20,707 nt of DNA from a virus: IMG/VR virus record IMGVR_UViG_3300008470_000032, positions 1 to 20,707 of that record. One strand, written 5' to 3'. Below the pieces are notes generated by a model. The model ran no database searches. It was not told the origin of the DNA and worked only from the letters and a program-made list of their open reading frames with translations. The number at the start of each line of letters is the position of its first letter. Within the stretch, counting starts at the first letter, position 1. A program made the translations under genes and the position numbers. This document shows, in pieces, positions 16,422-20,627 of this stretch.

Positions 16422-16932
16422 CCTTTAAGCCTGTTTTGGATTCTAATTCTTTAATTACTTGTTCTCTACCTGTATGTAACTTAACCATTACATCAGGAAT
16501 ATCTTTAATCATTTTAAGTATAGTATCTAACTTATAAAGTTTACTTCCTTTCTCGTCTGTCTCATCTAATAAACCTTGAGGTTTTCTTAACTTTCCTTCT
16601 ATAAATTTTGCTGCAGCGATTGAAGCAGTATATAACCCAGAGCTTGGTGTACTAGAATAACTATGGTAAAACTCTATAGCATTTAATACTTCATCTGAAG
16701 GTTCCCAACTCTTAGGTAACCCTATACTATGTTTAACTTCTTCTATTCTTTCATCATCATCAATAACGTTTTGAAAGTCAGACCTCACATCTGCATAAAA
16801 CCATATAAAGCTTATTTCCAGTAATGTTAAATCATCATTCTTATTCTTATCTCTAATGGCTGCAAATTCCTGAATCATCATCACTTGAGGTTCAAAAACT
16901 ACATTGTAATTTTTTAATTGAAATAATTGCAT
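16384..16932 (-). CDS. Conserved phage protein before TerL (possible small terminase or neck factor)
   Basis: A 182-aa protein with MMIQEFAAIRDKNKNDDLTL, ISFIWFYADVRSDFQNVIDD and GLPKSWEPSDEVLNAIEFYH. I remember this pattern (a short N-terminal strand, then 'Y-A-D-x-R-S-x-F', a W near 96, and a helix with S-S-x-P-S-S-x-L) from a widespread protein of crAss-like and some jumbo phages whose role is unclear. The C-terminus is basic (GLKGGKKKSIFEDGI). The gene overlaps TerL by 11-38 bp depending on the TerL start. It is the first gene of the packaging unit, behind a terminator and a promoter-like sequence. A small-terminase role fits the position but nothing in the sequence proves it. It has an AAGGAG ribosome site, rare in this window. 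Confidence 0.55.
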   Translation of the reverse strand: MQLFQLKNYNVVFEPQVMMIQEFAAIRDKNKNDDLTLLEISFIWFYADVRSDFQNVIDDDERIEEVKHSIGLPKSWEPSDEVLNAIEFYHSYSSTPSSGLYTASIAAAKFIEGKLRKPQGLLDETDEKGSKLYKLDTILKMIKDIPDVMVKLHTGREQVIKELESKTGLKGGKKKSIFEDGI

Positions 16933-16937
16933 GTCTT

Positions 16938-16943
16938 CTCCTT
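16938..16943 (-). promoter_or_regulatory. Canonical Shine-Dalgarno AAGGAG for the 182-aa gene
   Basis: AAGGAG lies 5 nt before the ATG at 16932. Most other genes in this window show only A-rich leaders, so this may mark a gene with different translational control. Confidence 0.6.
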
Positions 16944-16947
16944 TTTA

Positions 16948-16978
16948 CAAATGTAACAAAAAAAAGAGGCTTTGTCAA
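16948..16978 (-). promoter_or_regulatory. Promoter of the packaging unit (TTG-N20-TACATTTG)
   Basis: The -7 box TACATTTG (16948-16955) matches TAnnTTTG. A TTG 20 nt upstream (16976-16978) is at the right distance for the -33 element. The -33 element lies inside the terminator loop and stem of the preceding unit, so termination and initiation sites overlap. Confidence 0.55.
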
Positions 16979-16985
16979 GCCTCCT
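16958..16985 (-). terminator. Rho-independent terminator after the small-gene operon
   Basis: On the minus strand GAGGCTT / AAGCCTC forms a perfect 7-bp stem around a GACA tetraloop, followed by eight T. It ends transcription of 19110-17013. Confidence 0.85.
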
Positions 16986-17012
16986 TTAAATTTGATATTA
17001 ATATAAAGGATA

Positions 17013-17336
17013 TTACTCCTTCTTTGCTCTAGGTTTTCTAGGCTTTCTTGATTTTTTTACCGGAGTAGGTCTATCATCTCTAATAGCCTCTTTTGGAAAA
17101 GCTTCCTTTGGAGTTACTGGGACCATCTTTACTTTAGTTTCCCTAATTTTCCTAAGTTCATTCTTAACCAATATTAAATCTCTATTAAGACTTTTTAACT
17201 TAACATCTCTATTTTTAATATCTATTGATAATTTTAAATTATCTTCTTTACAAATCTTAGCAGTTTCTTTCATTTCAAAGTAACCCCATGTTACTAATAA
17301 TAATGCTGCTATTAATACTATAACTAATATTCCCAT
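17013..17336 (-). CDS. Small membrane/coiled-coil protein with basic tail
   Basis: A 107-aa protein with one N-terminal transmembrane helix (about 2-18, GILVIVLIAALLLVTWG), a coiled-coil region (about 22-70, KEDNLKLSIDIKNRDVKLKS) and a Lys/Arg/Pro-rich tail (KKSRKPRKPRAKKE). The architecture is like an inner-membrane spanin or other membrane-anchored phage protein, but the basic tail could also bind DNA or RNA if it is cytoplasmic. It is the last gene of its unit, 11 bp after the GroES-like gene and just before a terminator. I do not recognise a specific family. Confidence 0.55.
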   Translation of the reverse strand: MGILVIVLIAALLLVTWGYFEMKETAKICKEDNLKLSIDIKNRDVKLKSLNRDLILVKNELRKIRETKVKMVPVTPKEAFPKEAIRDDRPTPVKKSRKPRKPRAKKE

Positions 17337-17347
17337 TTTGTTTAATT

Positions 17348-17881
17348 TTATTTATTATAAATATATTTTAAATTTCTTTCGTGCATTTCTATGTATTGAT
17401 TTCCATCAATCTCTTCTAAAGGTAGCTCAAACACCTCTTGTGAATTTACAGTATTAGGGTTTACTACCCTTGTAAAATCCTCAAATCTAATCTTCACTAA
17501 ATCTCCAATTTTAACTTGTTGACAACTAGGTCCAACAGCAACTACCACTTGAACATCTGATACAGATTTCTTTAGTGTGTCCATCATATTAATATCAAAT
17601 TTTTGTGCTGCTAAATACTTTTTTTGTTCTAGAATATTTAATAATGTAGCACTTGTAATAATTGATTGTCCAATAGGAGTAATCTCAGGGATAACAAAAT
17701 CTTTTGACTTCTCATACTTTTCTTTGTAATCATCAAAAGACTCATTCAATGTCATAATCATTTCATCCATGTTATGCTCTTCTAACTTGACATTGTTCTT
17801 AAGTTCATTTAACGAACTACCTAATAATTGGTCTGTTCTTTTTTCTCTGTTGATTCTCTCATTTGATTTTTCTAAACTCAT
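17348..17881 (-). CDS. GroES-like co-chaperonin-type protein
   Basis: A 177-aa protein with an N-terminal helical extension (1-60, very charged) and a C-terminal beta-barrel resembling GroES. An early strand has ITPIGQSIITSATL (about 67-80), the mobile loop region is replaced by a helix (NILEQKKYLAAQKFDINMMD), and VQVVVAVGPSCQQVKIGDLV then KIRFEDF (110-136) corresponds to the GroES 'V-V-A-V-G-P-G...V-K-x-G-D-x-V' signature. The barrel ends with YIEMHERNLKYIY (163-175). Phages such as T4 (gp31) encode their own co-chaperonins to help fold capsid proteins; the role here is inferred from the motif. It overlaps the preceding gene by 4 bp (ATGA), so translation is coupled. An alternative is a small unrelated barrel protein, since the mobile loop is not obvious. 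Confidence 0.55.
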   Translation of the reverse strand: MSLEKSNERINREKRTDQLLGSSLNELKNNVKLEEHNMDEMIMTLNESFDDYKEKYEKSKDFVIPEITPIGQSIITSATLLNILEQKKYLAAQKFDINMMDTLKKSVSDVQVVVAVGPSCQQVKIGDLVKIRFEDFTRVVNPNTVNSQEVFELPLEEIDGNQYIEMHERNLKYIYNK

Positions 17882-18141
17882 TCTTCTCGCTTTTTAAATT
17901 TTTTAAAACTATAAACGTTAGCATACATTTTCCCAATGTATGGTATATTAAAATTCTTACATTTTTCTAAGAACTCTTCCTCTGTTTTAATGTTGGGTAC
18001 ATCTACTGATGATATTGTTTTTCTGATAAACTTGAAAGGTGACTCTATAATTTGTGTAACTTGGTCAATTTCAACTCCATATTTTAAAGCTAATGCTTTG
18101 ACTATATTTCGTTGCCTTTTATCCAATTTCATCTGGTACAA
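17878..18141 (-). CDS. Small conserved phage protein, possibly HU/IHF-like
   Basis: An 87-aa basic protein: KLDKRQRNIVKALALKYGVE (helix), then SPFKFIRKTISSVDVP, and FNIPYIGKMYANVYSF before a Lys-rich end. The order 'helix - S-P-F-x-F-I - helix - F-x-I-P-x-I-G-K-x-Y' looks like compact HU/IHF-type or other nucleic-acid-binding small proteins of crAss-like phages, but the match is weak. It overlaps the 110-aa gene by 23 bp and the 177-aa gene by 4 bp. The ATG at 18132 (MKLDKRQRN) would be an equally good start and lowers the overlap. Confidence 0.5.
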   Translation of the reverse strand: MYQMKLDKRQRNIVKALALKYGVEIDQVTQIIESPFKFIRKTISSVDVPNIKTEEEFLEKCKNFNIPYIGKMYANVYSFKKFKKREE

Positions 18142-18451
18142 TATTAAAATTAAATACTAATTTAAAATTCTCCCCTGTCAATGAAGGTATTAAACCTTTA
18201 TTGATATTGTTATCTTTGTCTATGATATTTTTAGTTCTTAAGGCTGATATCATATTGTTTAATATTTGAGAACTTGAGTAGTTTAGTTTGTCTCGTATTT
18301 CATTTCTACTCTCTGTATCAAATAACATCTTAGTTAATATCTTGTCATCCTTAATTACTTTCTCTAACTGATACCTTTTATAAAGAAATAGACCTAATAA
18401 TTCTATTTCTTTCTGTCTTAATCCATGATATGGTTTAAAAATTCTAACCAT
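18119..18451 (-). CDS. Small helical (winged-helix-like) phage protein
   Basis: A 110-aa protein with a helical N-terminus (GLRQKEIELLGLFLYKRYQL), a middle helix (TKMLFDTESRNEIRDKLNYS), then SSSQILNNMISALRTKNIID and LTGENFKLVFNFNIVPDE. The helix-turn-helix look of 'R-x-E-I-R-D-K-L-N-x-S-x-S-Q-I-L-N-N...L-R-x-K-N-I-I' resembles winged-helix DNA-binding proteins. I recall similar small proteins in phages of Bacteroidota hosts. It overlaps the downstream 87-aa gene by 23 bp. Likely a small regulator, but this is inference. Confidence 0.5.
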   Translation of the reverse strand: MVRIFKPYHGLRQKEIELLGLFLYKRYQLEKVIKDDKILTKMLFDTESRNEIRDKLNYSSSQILNNMISALRTKNIIDKDNNINKGLIPSLTGENFKLVFNFNIVPDEIG

Positions 18452-18494
18452 CTTCTGAAAAATAGTTCTTCTGAGACATTTAATGTTTTTACAT

Positions 18495-18701
18495 TTAAGT
18501 TATTTCTTTGCATAATGTCATTGTGTTTCTTCCCTCTTTGCAAATATAATAATTCTTGTGTTCTTTTACAAACTTATGAATTATATCTACTTGAATTTTA
18601 GTTAATTCTAAAAATTCATGTTTGTAATAATCTCTCTCTGAGTCAATATGCCAGACTCTATCCCATTTACTTATTTCAGGAATCAATATAGTATTTTCCA
18701 T
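18495..18701 (-). CDS. Small hypothetical protein (68 aa)
   Basis: I choose the ATG at 18701 (MENTILIPEISKWDRVWHID...). The frame is open to an earlier ATG at 18773, but that start would overlap the zinc-ribbon gene by 98 bp instead of 26 bp. Visible features are acidic/aromatic segments (KWDRVWHIDSERDYYKHEFL) and a Lys-rich helix (VDIIHKFVKEHKNYYIC). It has no recognised domain. The leader is A-rich. Confidence 0.45.
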   Translation of the reverse strand: MENTILIPEISKWDRVWHIDSERDYYKHEFLELTKIQVDIIHKFVKEHKNYYICKEGRNTMTLCKEIT

Positions 18702-18873
18702 ATTTATTTTTATAAATTTCCTCCCAACTTCCAATTGAAGTTTTAGATACTTCAGTATTTCCACAATGTCCACAGTATTCTACATTACTGCTTTCTAATG
18801 ATATTATCTTTAAACTTAAACAAGTCTTACAATAATAAACTGGTATCGTATCATAATTATTATTTTTACACAT
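18676..18873 (-). CDS. Small zinc-ribbon protein (65 aa)
   Basis: A 65-aa protein with two CxxC-type pairs: YYCKTCLSL (residues 14-22 region) and VEYCGHCGNTE (about 31-41), then a conserved-looking tail (SIGSWEEIYKNKYGKYY). The paired CxxC spacing is typical of a zinc ribbon. I remember small phage proteins of Bacteroidota with the same 'Y-C-x-x-C-L-S-L...C-x-x-C' order. It may help transcription or nucleic-acid binding. It lies between the 77-aa zinc-ribbon gene (3 bp) and the 68-aa gene (26-bp overlap). Confidence 0.6.
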   Translation of the reverse strand: MCKNNNYDTIPVYYCKTCLSLKIISLESSNVEYCGHCGNTEVSKTSIGSWEEIYKNKYGKYYIDS

Positions 18874-18876
18874 AAT

Positions 18877-19110
18877 TTAATGTATTGAATTCCAATGATT
18901 CAATGGGCAACTTGAAGCTTCACTTCTAGTTTTAGCTGCTAAAAAGCATCCACATTCTCGACAAGTGCCAGTCATTCTATTTCTAGATGTACAATCTTTA
19001 CAAATGTCATATCTTAGCTTAGCCATGGTCTTTACCTCTTTATTACTAAGTAACAATTTAGACTTAACTAGATTCTTAAACCCTTCATATATTTCTTTAC
19101 TTTGAATCAT
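18877..19110 (-). CDS. Zinc-ribbon protein opening the small-gene operon (77 aa)
   Basis: A 77-aa protein with Cys pairs in YDICKDCTSRN, GTCRECGCFLA and a final SCPLNHW, i.e. a C-x2-C...C-x2-C-x-C...C pattern common in phage and host zinc-binding small proteins. The first third is helical and basic. It is the first gene after the tRNA-array terminator; a TAGCTTTG box ends 5 nt before the ATG, so the transcript may be leaderless. Possible roles are host-transcription modification or nucleic-acid binding; function unproven. Confidence 0.6.
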   Translation of the reverse strand: MIQSKEIYEGFKNLVKSKLLLSNKEVKTMAKLRYDICKDCTSRNRMTGTCRECGCFLAAKTRSEASSCPLNHWNSIH

Positions 19111-19114
19111 ACCT

Positions 19115-19122
19115 CAAAGCTA
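19115..19122 (-). promoter_or_regulatory. Putative -7 box (TAGCTTTG) of the zinc-ribbon operon
   Basis: It matches TAnnTTTG exactly, sits between the tRNA terminator and the 77-aa gene, and lies 5 nt before the start codon. The -33 region is a T-run. Confidence 0.45.
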
Positions 19123-19138
19123 TAGTTTATATCTAAAT

Positions 19139-19178
19139 AAAAAAAGGATAACCTGATATTTATTTTCAGATTATCCTT
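19139..19178 (-). terminator. Terminator of the tRNA array
   Basis: A 13-bp stem (AAGGATAATCTGA / TCAGGTTATCCTT, one G-U) with a 9-nt loop, followed by a long T-run on the minus strand. It lies 4 bp after the end of tRNA-Phe. Confidence 0.85.
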
Positions 19179-19182
19179 ATTG

Positions 19183-19255
19183 TGGGACAGACAAGAATTG
19201 AACTTGTACCTCTTGGGCTTCAACCAAGCGTGCAGACCAACTACACCACTCCCCC
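19183..19255 (-). tRNA. tRNA-Phe (GAA)
   Basis: Cloverleaf with anticodon loop TTGAAGC, stem CTTGG/CCAAG, D-stem GTGT/GCAC and T-stem ACAAG/CTTGT. The acceptor stem pairs except for a G5-G68 mismatch. The discriminator is A, followed by CA (no CCA). Confidence 0.85.
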
Positions 19256-19259
19256 TTAG

Positions 19260-19328
19260 CACACCTTGATAGAATCGAACTATCTCCTACAGTTTTGGAG
19301 GCTGCTTGGACACCATGTCCTAAAGTGT
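19260..19328 (-). tRNA. tRNA-Trp (CCA), compact D-arm
   Basis: Acceptor ACACTTT/AAGGTGT pairs with one G-U, T-stem GATAG/CTATC, anticodon loop CTCCAAA, discriminator G as expected for Trp. The D-arm is short (GGAC-ATGGT-GTCC) and the total is only 69 nt; the anticodon stem has a C31-A39 mismatch. Confidence 0.7.
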
Positions 19329-19333
19329 ATTTG

Positions 19334-19404
19334 ACACTAGAGAGAGAATCAAACTCTCAATAACAGTTTTGCAGACTGCTAGCTTCATCATCAGCATTCT
19401 AGTG
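19334..19404 (-). tRNA. tRNA-Cys (GCA)
   Basis: A perfect acceptor stem CACTAGA/TCTAGTG, anticodon loop CTGCAAA in stem GCAGT/ACTGT, and discriminator U73, the identity element of tRNA-Cys. Followed by CA. Confidence 0.85.
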
Positions 19405-19408
19405 ATTG

Positions 19409-19480
19409 AGTCAAAGGTCAGATTTGAACTGACGACCTGAGTGTTAACAGCACCCTGCTCTACCCCTGAGCTACTAAGAC
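19409..19480 (-). tRNA. tRNA-Asn (GTT)
   Basis: D-stem GCTC/GAGC, anticodon stem GGGTG/CACTC with loop CTGTTAA, T-stem GTCAG/CTGAC. The acceptor stem GTCTTAG/CTTTGAC has two U-U mismatches. The discriminator is U, followed by CA. Confidence 0.8.
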
Positions 19481-19486
19481 ATATTG

Positions 19487-19569
19487 TAGAAAGAGGAGTA
19501 ATTGAAACCCAAGGCTTTCACCTCTCATCCCTTAGCAGGGGAGTCCTACACCTTGCAGGTTCACTTTCT
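19487..19569 (-). tRNA. tRNA-Ser (GCT)
   Basis: Class II tRNA with a long variable arm, anticodon loop CTGCTAA, acceptor AGAAAGT/TCTTTCT with a U7-U66 mismatch and a weak T-stem. It decodes AGY serine codons. Discriminator A, followed by CA. Confidence 0.75.
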
Positions 19570-19574
19570 ATTAG

Positions 19575-19657
19575 AGGAAGATAGAGTAATCGAAACCCCA
19601 AGCTTTAATACTTGACCAGATGTTCAAAACCTGTTTGCTACCTTAGCGTTACCTTCC
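19575..19657 (-). tRNA. tRNA-Ser (TGA)
   Basis: Class II, with variable-arm stem CAAG/CTTG. Anticodon loop TTTGAAC in stem CAGGT/ATCTG, acceptor GGAAGGT/ATCTTCC (one G-U). Discriminator U, followed by CT. Confidence 0.8.
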
Positions 19658-19661
19658 ATTG

Positions 19662-19732
19662 TTGGCTAGGTAGGAATTGAACCTACTCAGTAGAGTTTTA
19701 CAGACTCGCTGGATACCTTATCTCCCTAACCA
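19662..19732 (-). tRNA. tRNA-Tyr (GTA), short variable loop
   Basis: Acceptor TGGTTAG/CTAGCCA, T-stem GTAGG/CCTAC, anticodon loop CTGTAAA. The variable region is only a few nt, although bacterial tRNA-Tyr normally has a long variable arm. Discriminator A, followed by CA. A terminator ends 8 bp upstream. Confidence 0.75.
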
Positions 19733-19739
19733 TTATATA

Positions 19740-19768
19740 TAAAAAAAGTCCTACATTTCTGTAGGACT
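19740..19768 (-). terminator. Internal terminator within the tRNA array
   Basis: A perfect 9-bp stem AGTCCTACA/TGTAGGACT closed by a GAAA tetraloop and followed by T-runs on the minus strand. It lies just upstream of tRNA-Tyr, so the Tyr-to-Phe half may depend on read-through, processing or another promoter. Confidence 0.85.
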
Positions 19769-19810
19769 CTTAATAATTAACATTTAAATTTGTATTATGA
19801 ACAAAAGAAT

Positions 19811-19865
19811 ATAGTTTAATCACATAAAAGTCCTGCTTGGCAATTATACCAAGAACTAAAACTAT
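19811..19865 (-). ncRNA. Structured RNA element in the tRNA array
   Basis: On the minus strand a 7-bp outer stem (ATAGTTT/AAACTAT) encloses a second stem made of AGTTC/GGACT and TTGG/CCAA, with a GCA bulge and an 8-nt loop. One G-U pair forms only in the minus-strand RNA. It is too short (55 nt) for a standard tRNA and has no T-arm. It lies between promoter-like boxes and a terminator, so it may be part of a small transcript of about 150 nt. Confidence 0.45.
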
Positions 19866-19887
19866 TATATGAATATGATTTTCTCAT
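19816..19887 (-). CDS. Possible 23-aa micropeptide overlapping the structured RNA
   Basis: ATG at 19887, TAA at 19816. It begins MRKSYSYN and ends NCQAGLLCD, with two Cys and several aromatic residues. The start codon is 8 nt after a -7-like box, as in the leaderless-looking 77-aa gene. It may be chance, or the real product of the mini-unit. No family is recognised. Confidence 0.25.
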   Translation of the reverse strand: MRKSYSYNSFSSWYNCQAGLLCD

Positions 19888-19894
19888 TACACTG

Positions 19895-19924
19895 TAAAGA
19901 TATAACTTTATTTTAAATAAACAA
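19895..19924 (-). promoter_or_regulatory. Promoter-like element inside the tRNA array (TTG-N19-TATCTTTA)
   Basis: The -7-like TATCTTTA (19895-19902) differs from TAnnTTTG only in the last base. A TTG (19922-19924) sits 19 nt upstream, the usual Bacteroidota spacing. It lies after tRNA-Met and before the structured RNA. Confidence 0.45.
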
Positions 19925-19940
19925 TATTTTTTTAATTTTG

Positions 19941-20013
19941 TTGTCTCGATGGGACTTGAACCCATTCTCTTTCCCTTATGAGAGGAATGCTTTCCCTGTT
20001 AAGCTACGAGACG
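19941..20013 (-). tRNA. tRNA-CAU (Met-type; initiator-like C1-A72)
   Basis: Anticodon loop CTCATAA, D-stem GCTT/AAGC, T-stem ATGGG/CCCAT. Position 1-72 is a C-A mismatch, a feature of initiator tRNA, but the anticodon stem lacks the three G-C pairs of initiators. It could be Met or Ile2. Followed by CA after A73. Confidence 0.8.
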
Positions 20014-20020
20014 ATATTTG

Positions 20021-20092
20021 AGGGTTAGCCTAGATTCGAACTAGGATTAATGGTTTAGAAAACCATGGTTCTGTCCCTTGAACTACAAACCC
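20021..20092 (-). tRNA. tRNA-Arg (TCT)
   Basis: D-stem GTTC/GAAC, anticodon stem ATGGT/ACCAT with loop TTTCTAA, T-stem CCTAG/CTAGG. The acceptor GGGTTTG/CTAACCC has one U-U mismatch. It decodes AGA/AGG, which suit an AT-rich genome. Discriminator U, followed by CA. Confidence 0.85.
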
Positions 20093-20097
20093 TTGAC

Positions 20098-20127
20098 GCA
20101 ATTTATAGCTATAGCCAGGAAAATTGC
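20098..20127 (-). repeat. Inverted repeat between tRNA-Val and tRNA-Arg
   Basis: A perfect 7-bp inverted repeat GCAATTT/AAATTGC with a 16-nt loop. It may be a processing signal; no T-run follows, so it is not a terminator. Confidence 0.4.
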
Positions 20128-20138
20128 AAAACCTTTAG

Positions 20139-20211
20139 TACCAGATACTGGGATTGAACCAGTGACCTTTTGTATGTAAAACAACTGCTGCTTCCACTGA
20201 GCTAATCTGGC
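20139..20211 (-). tRNA. tRNA-Val (TAC)
   Basis: Acceptor GCCAGAT/ATCTGGT (one G-U), D-stem GCT/AGC, anticodon loop TTTACAT, T-stem ACTGG/CCAGT. The anticodon stem is weak, with one mismatch at its base. Discriminator A, followed by CT. Confidence 0.85.
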
Positions 20212-20218
20212 ATTACTG

Positions 20219-20290
20219 AGGTTCATGACAGAATCGAACTGTCTTCCTTGCATTACAAAAGCAAACGTCATCCCTAAATGCTTAAGAACC
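20219..20290 (-). tRNA. tRNA-Thr (TGT)
   Basis: Anticodon loop TTTGTAA, T-stem GACAG/CTGTC. The acceptor GGTTCTT/ATGAACC has a U-U mismatch, and the anticodon stem has a U31-U39 mismatch. Discriminator U, followed by CA. Confidence 0.8.
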
Positions 20291-20395
20291 TGATGCCCAA
20301 TTTCATTTTAGAATTAAGCAGTTAACTAGAGGTCTTTGCCTTCTGTCAGACATTCTTAGTACAGCAATATACTTAGAATTGTTACTATCAATTTG
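20291..20395. other. Gap of about 105 bp in the tRNA array, no tRNA found
   Basis: There is no T-loop or acceptor stem of normal type. It holds the hairpin 20352-20379 and a 16-codon ORF (20303-20353, minus) that I regard as chance. It may be a degenerate tRNA or a processing spacer. Confidence 0.4.
20352..20379 (-). repeat. Hairpin in the Asp-Thr tRNA gap
   Basis: ATTCTAAGTA and TACTAAGAAT pair over 10 bp with one mismatch, closing an 8-nt loop. No T-run follows. It is a candidate RNA-processing or small-RNA structure. Confidence 0.45.
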
Positions 20396-20469
20396 CAGTC
20401 CACACGAGAGTCGAACTCGCAATCTTCTGGGTGACAACCAGATGCTGTTACCATCAACACTTCTGGACT
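20396..20469 (-). tRNA. tRNA-Asp (GTC)
   Basis: Anticodon loop TTGTCAC in stem TCTGG/CCAGA, T-stem GCGAG/CTCGT, acceptor AGTCCAG/GTGGACT with a G7-G66 mismatch. Discriminator G as expected for Asp, followed by CA. Confidence 0.85.
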
Positions 20470-20474
20470 ATTAG

Positions 20475-20549
20475 TGGCGAGTGTGGAAATCGAATCCACC
20501 TAGTTACTGCTTATGAGACAGTCGAGTGCACCAGCTCTACTTACTCGCT
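20475..20549 (-). tRNA. tRNA-CAU (second Met/Ile2-type gene)
   Basis: Anticodon loop CTCATAA in stem ACTGT/GCAGT, T-stem GTGGA/TCCAC, acceptor AGCGAGT/ACTCGCC with an A1-C72 mismatch. The D-arm is unusual. It may decode AUA after lysidine modification, or AUG. Discriminator A, followed by CT. Confidence 0.75.
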
Positions 20550-20555
20550 AAATTG

Positions 20556-20627
20556 TGTAGGTGACCAGATTCGAACTGACTCCCTAAGCTTGGAAGGCTT
20601 GCATGATGCCATTAACACCACACCTAC
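20556..20627 (-). tRNA. tRNA-Gly (TCC)
   Basis: A perfect acceptor GTAGGTG/CACCTAC, anticodon loop CTTCCAA, T-stem GTCAG/CTGGT. It decodes GGA/GGG. Discriminator A, followed by CA. Confidence 0.85.

Noticed and set aside
18702-18773. N-terminal extension of the 68-aa gene to the ATG at 18773
   Set aside because: It would overlap the zinc-ribbon gene by 98 bp. The internal ATG at 18701 is a better start.
19811-19865. Structured 55-nt element as a normal tRNA
   Set aside because: It has a 7-bp outer stem but no T-arm with TTCRA and no anticodon loop of standard size.
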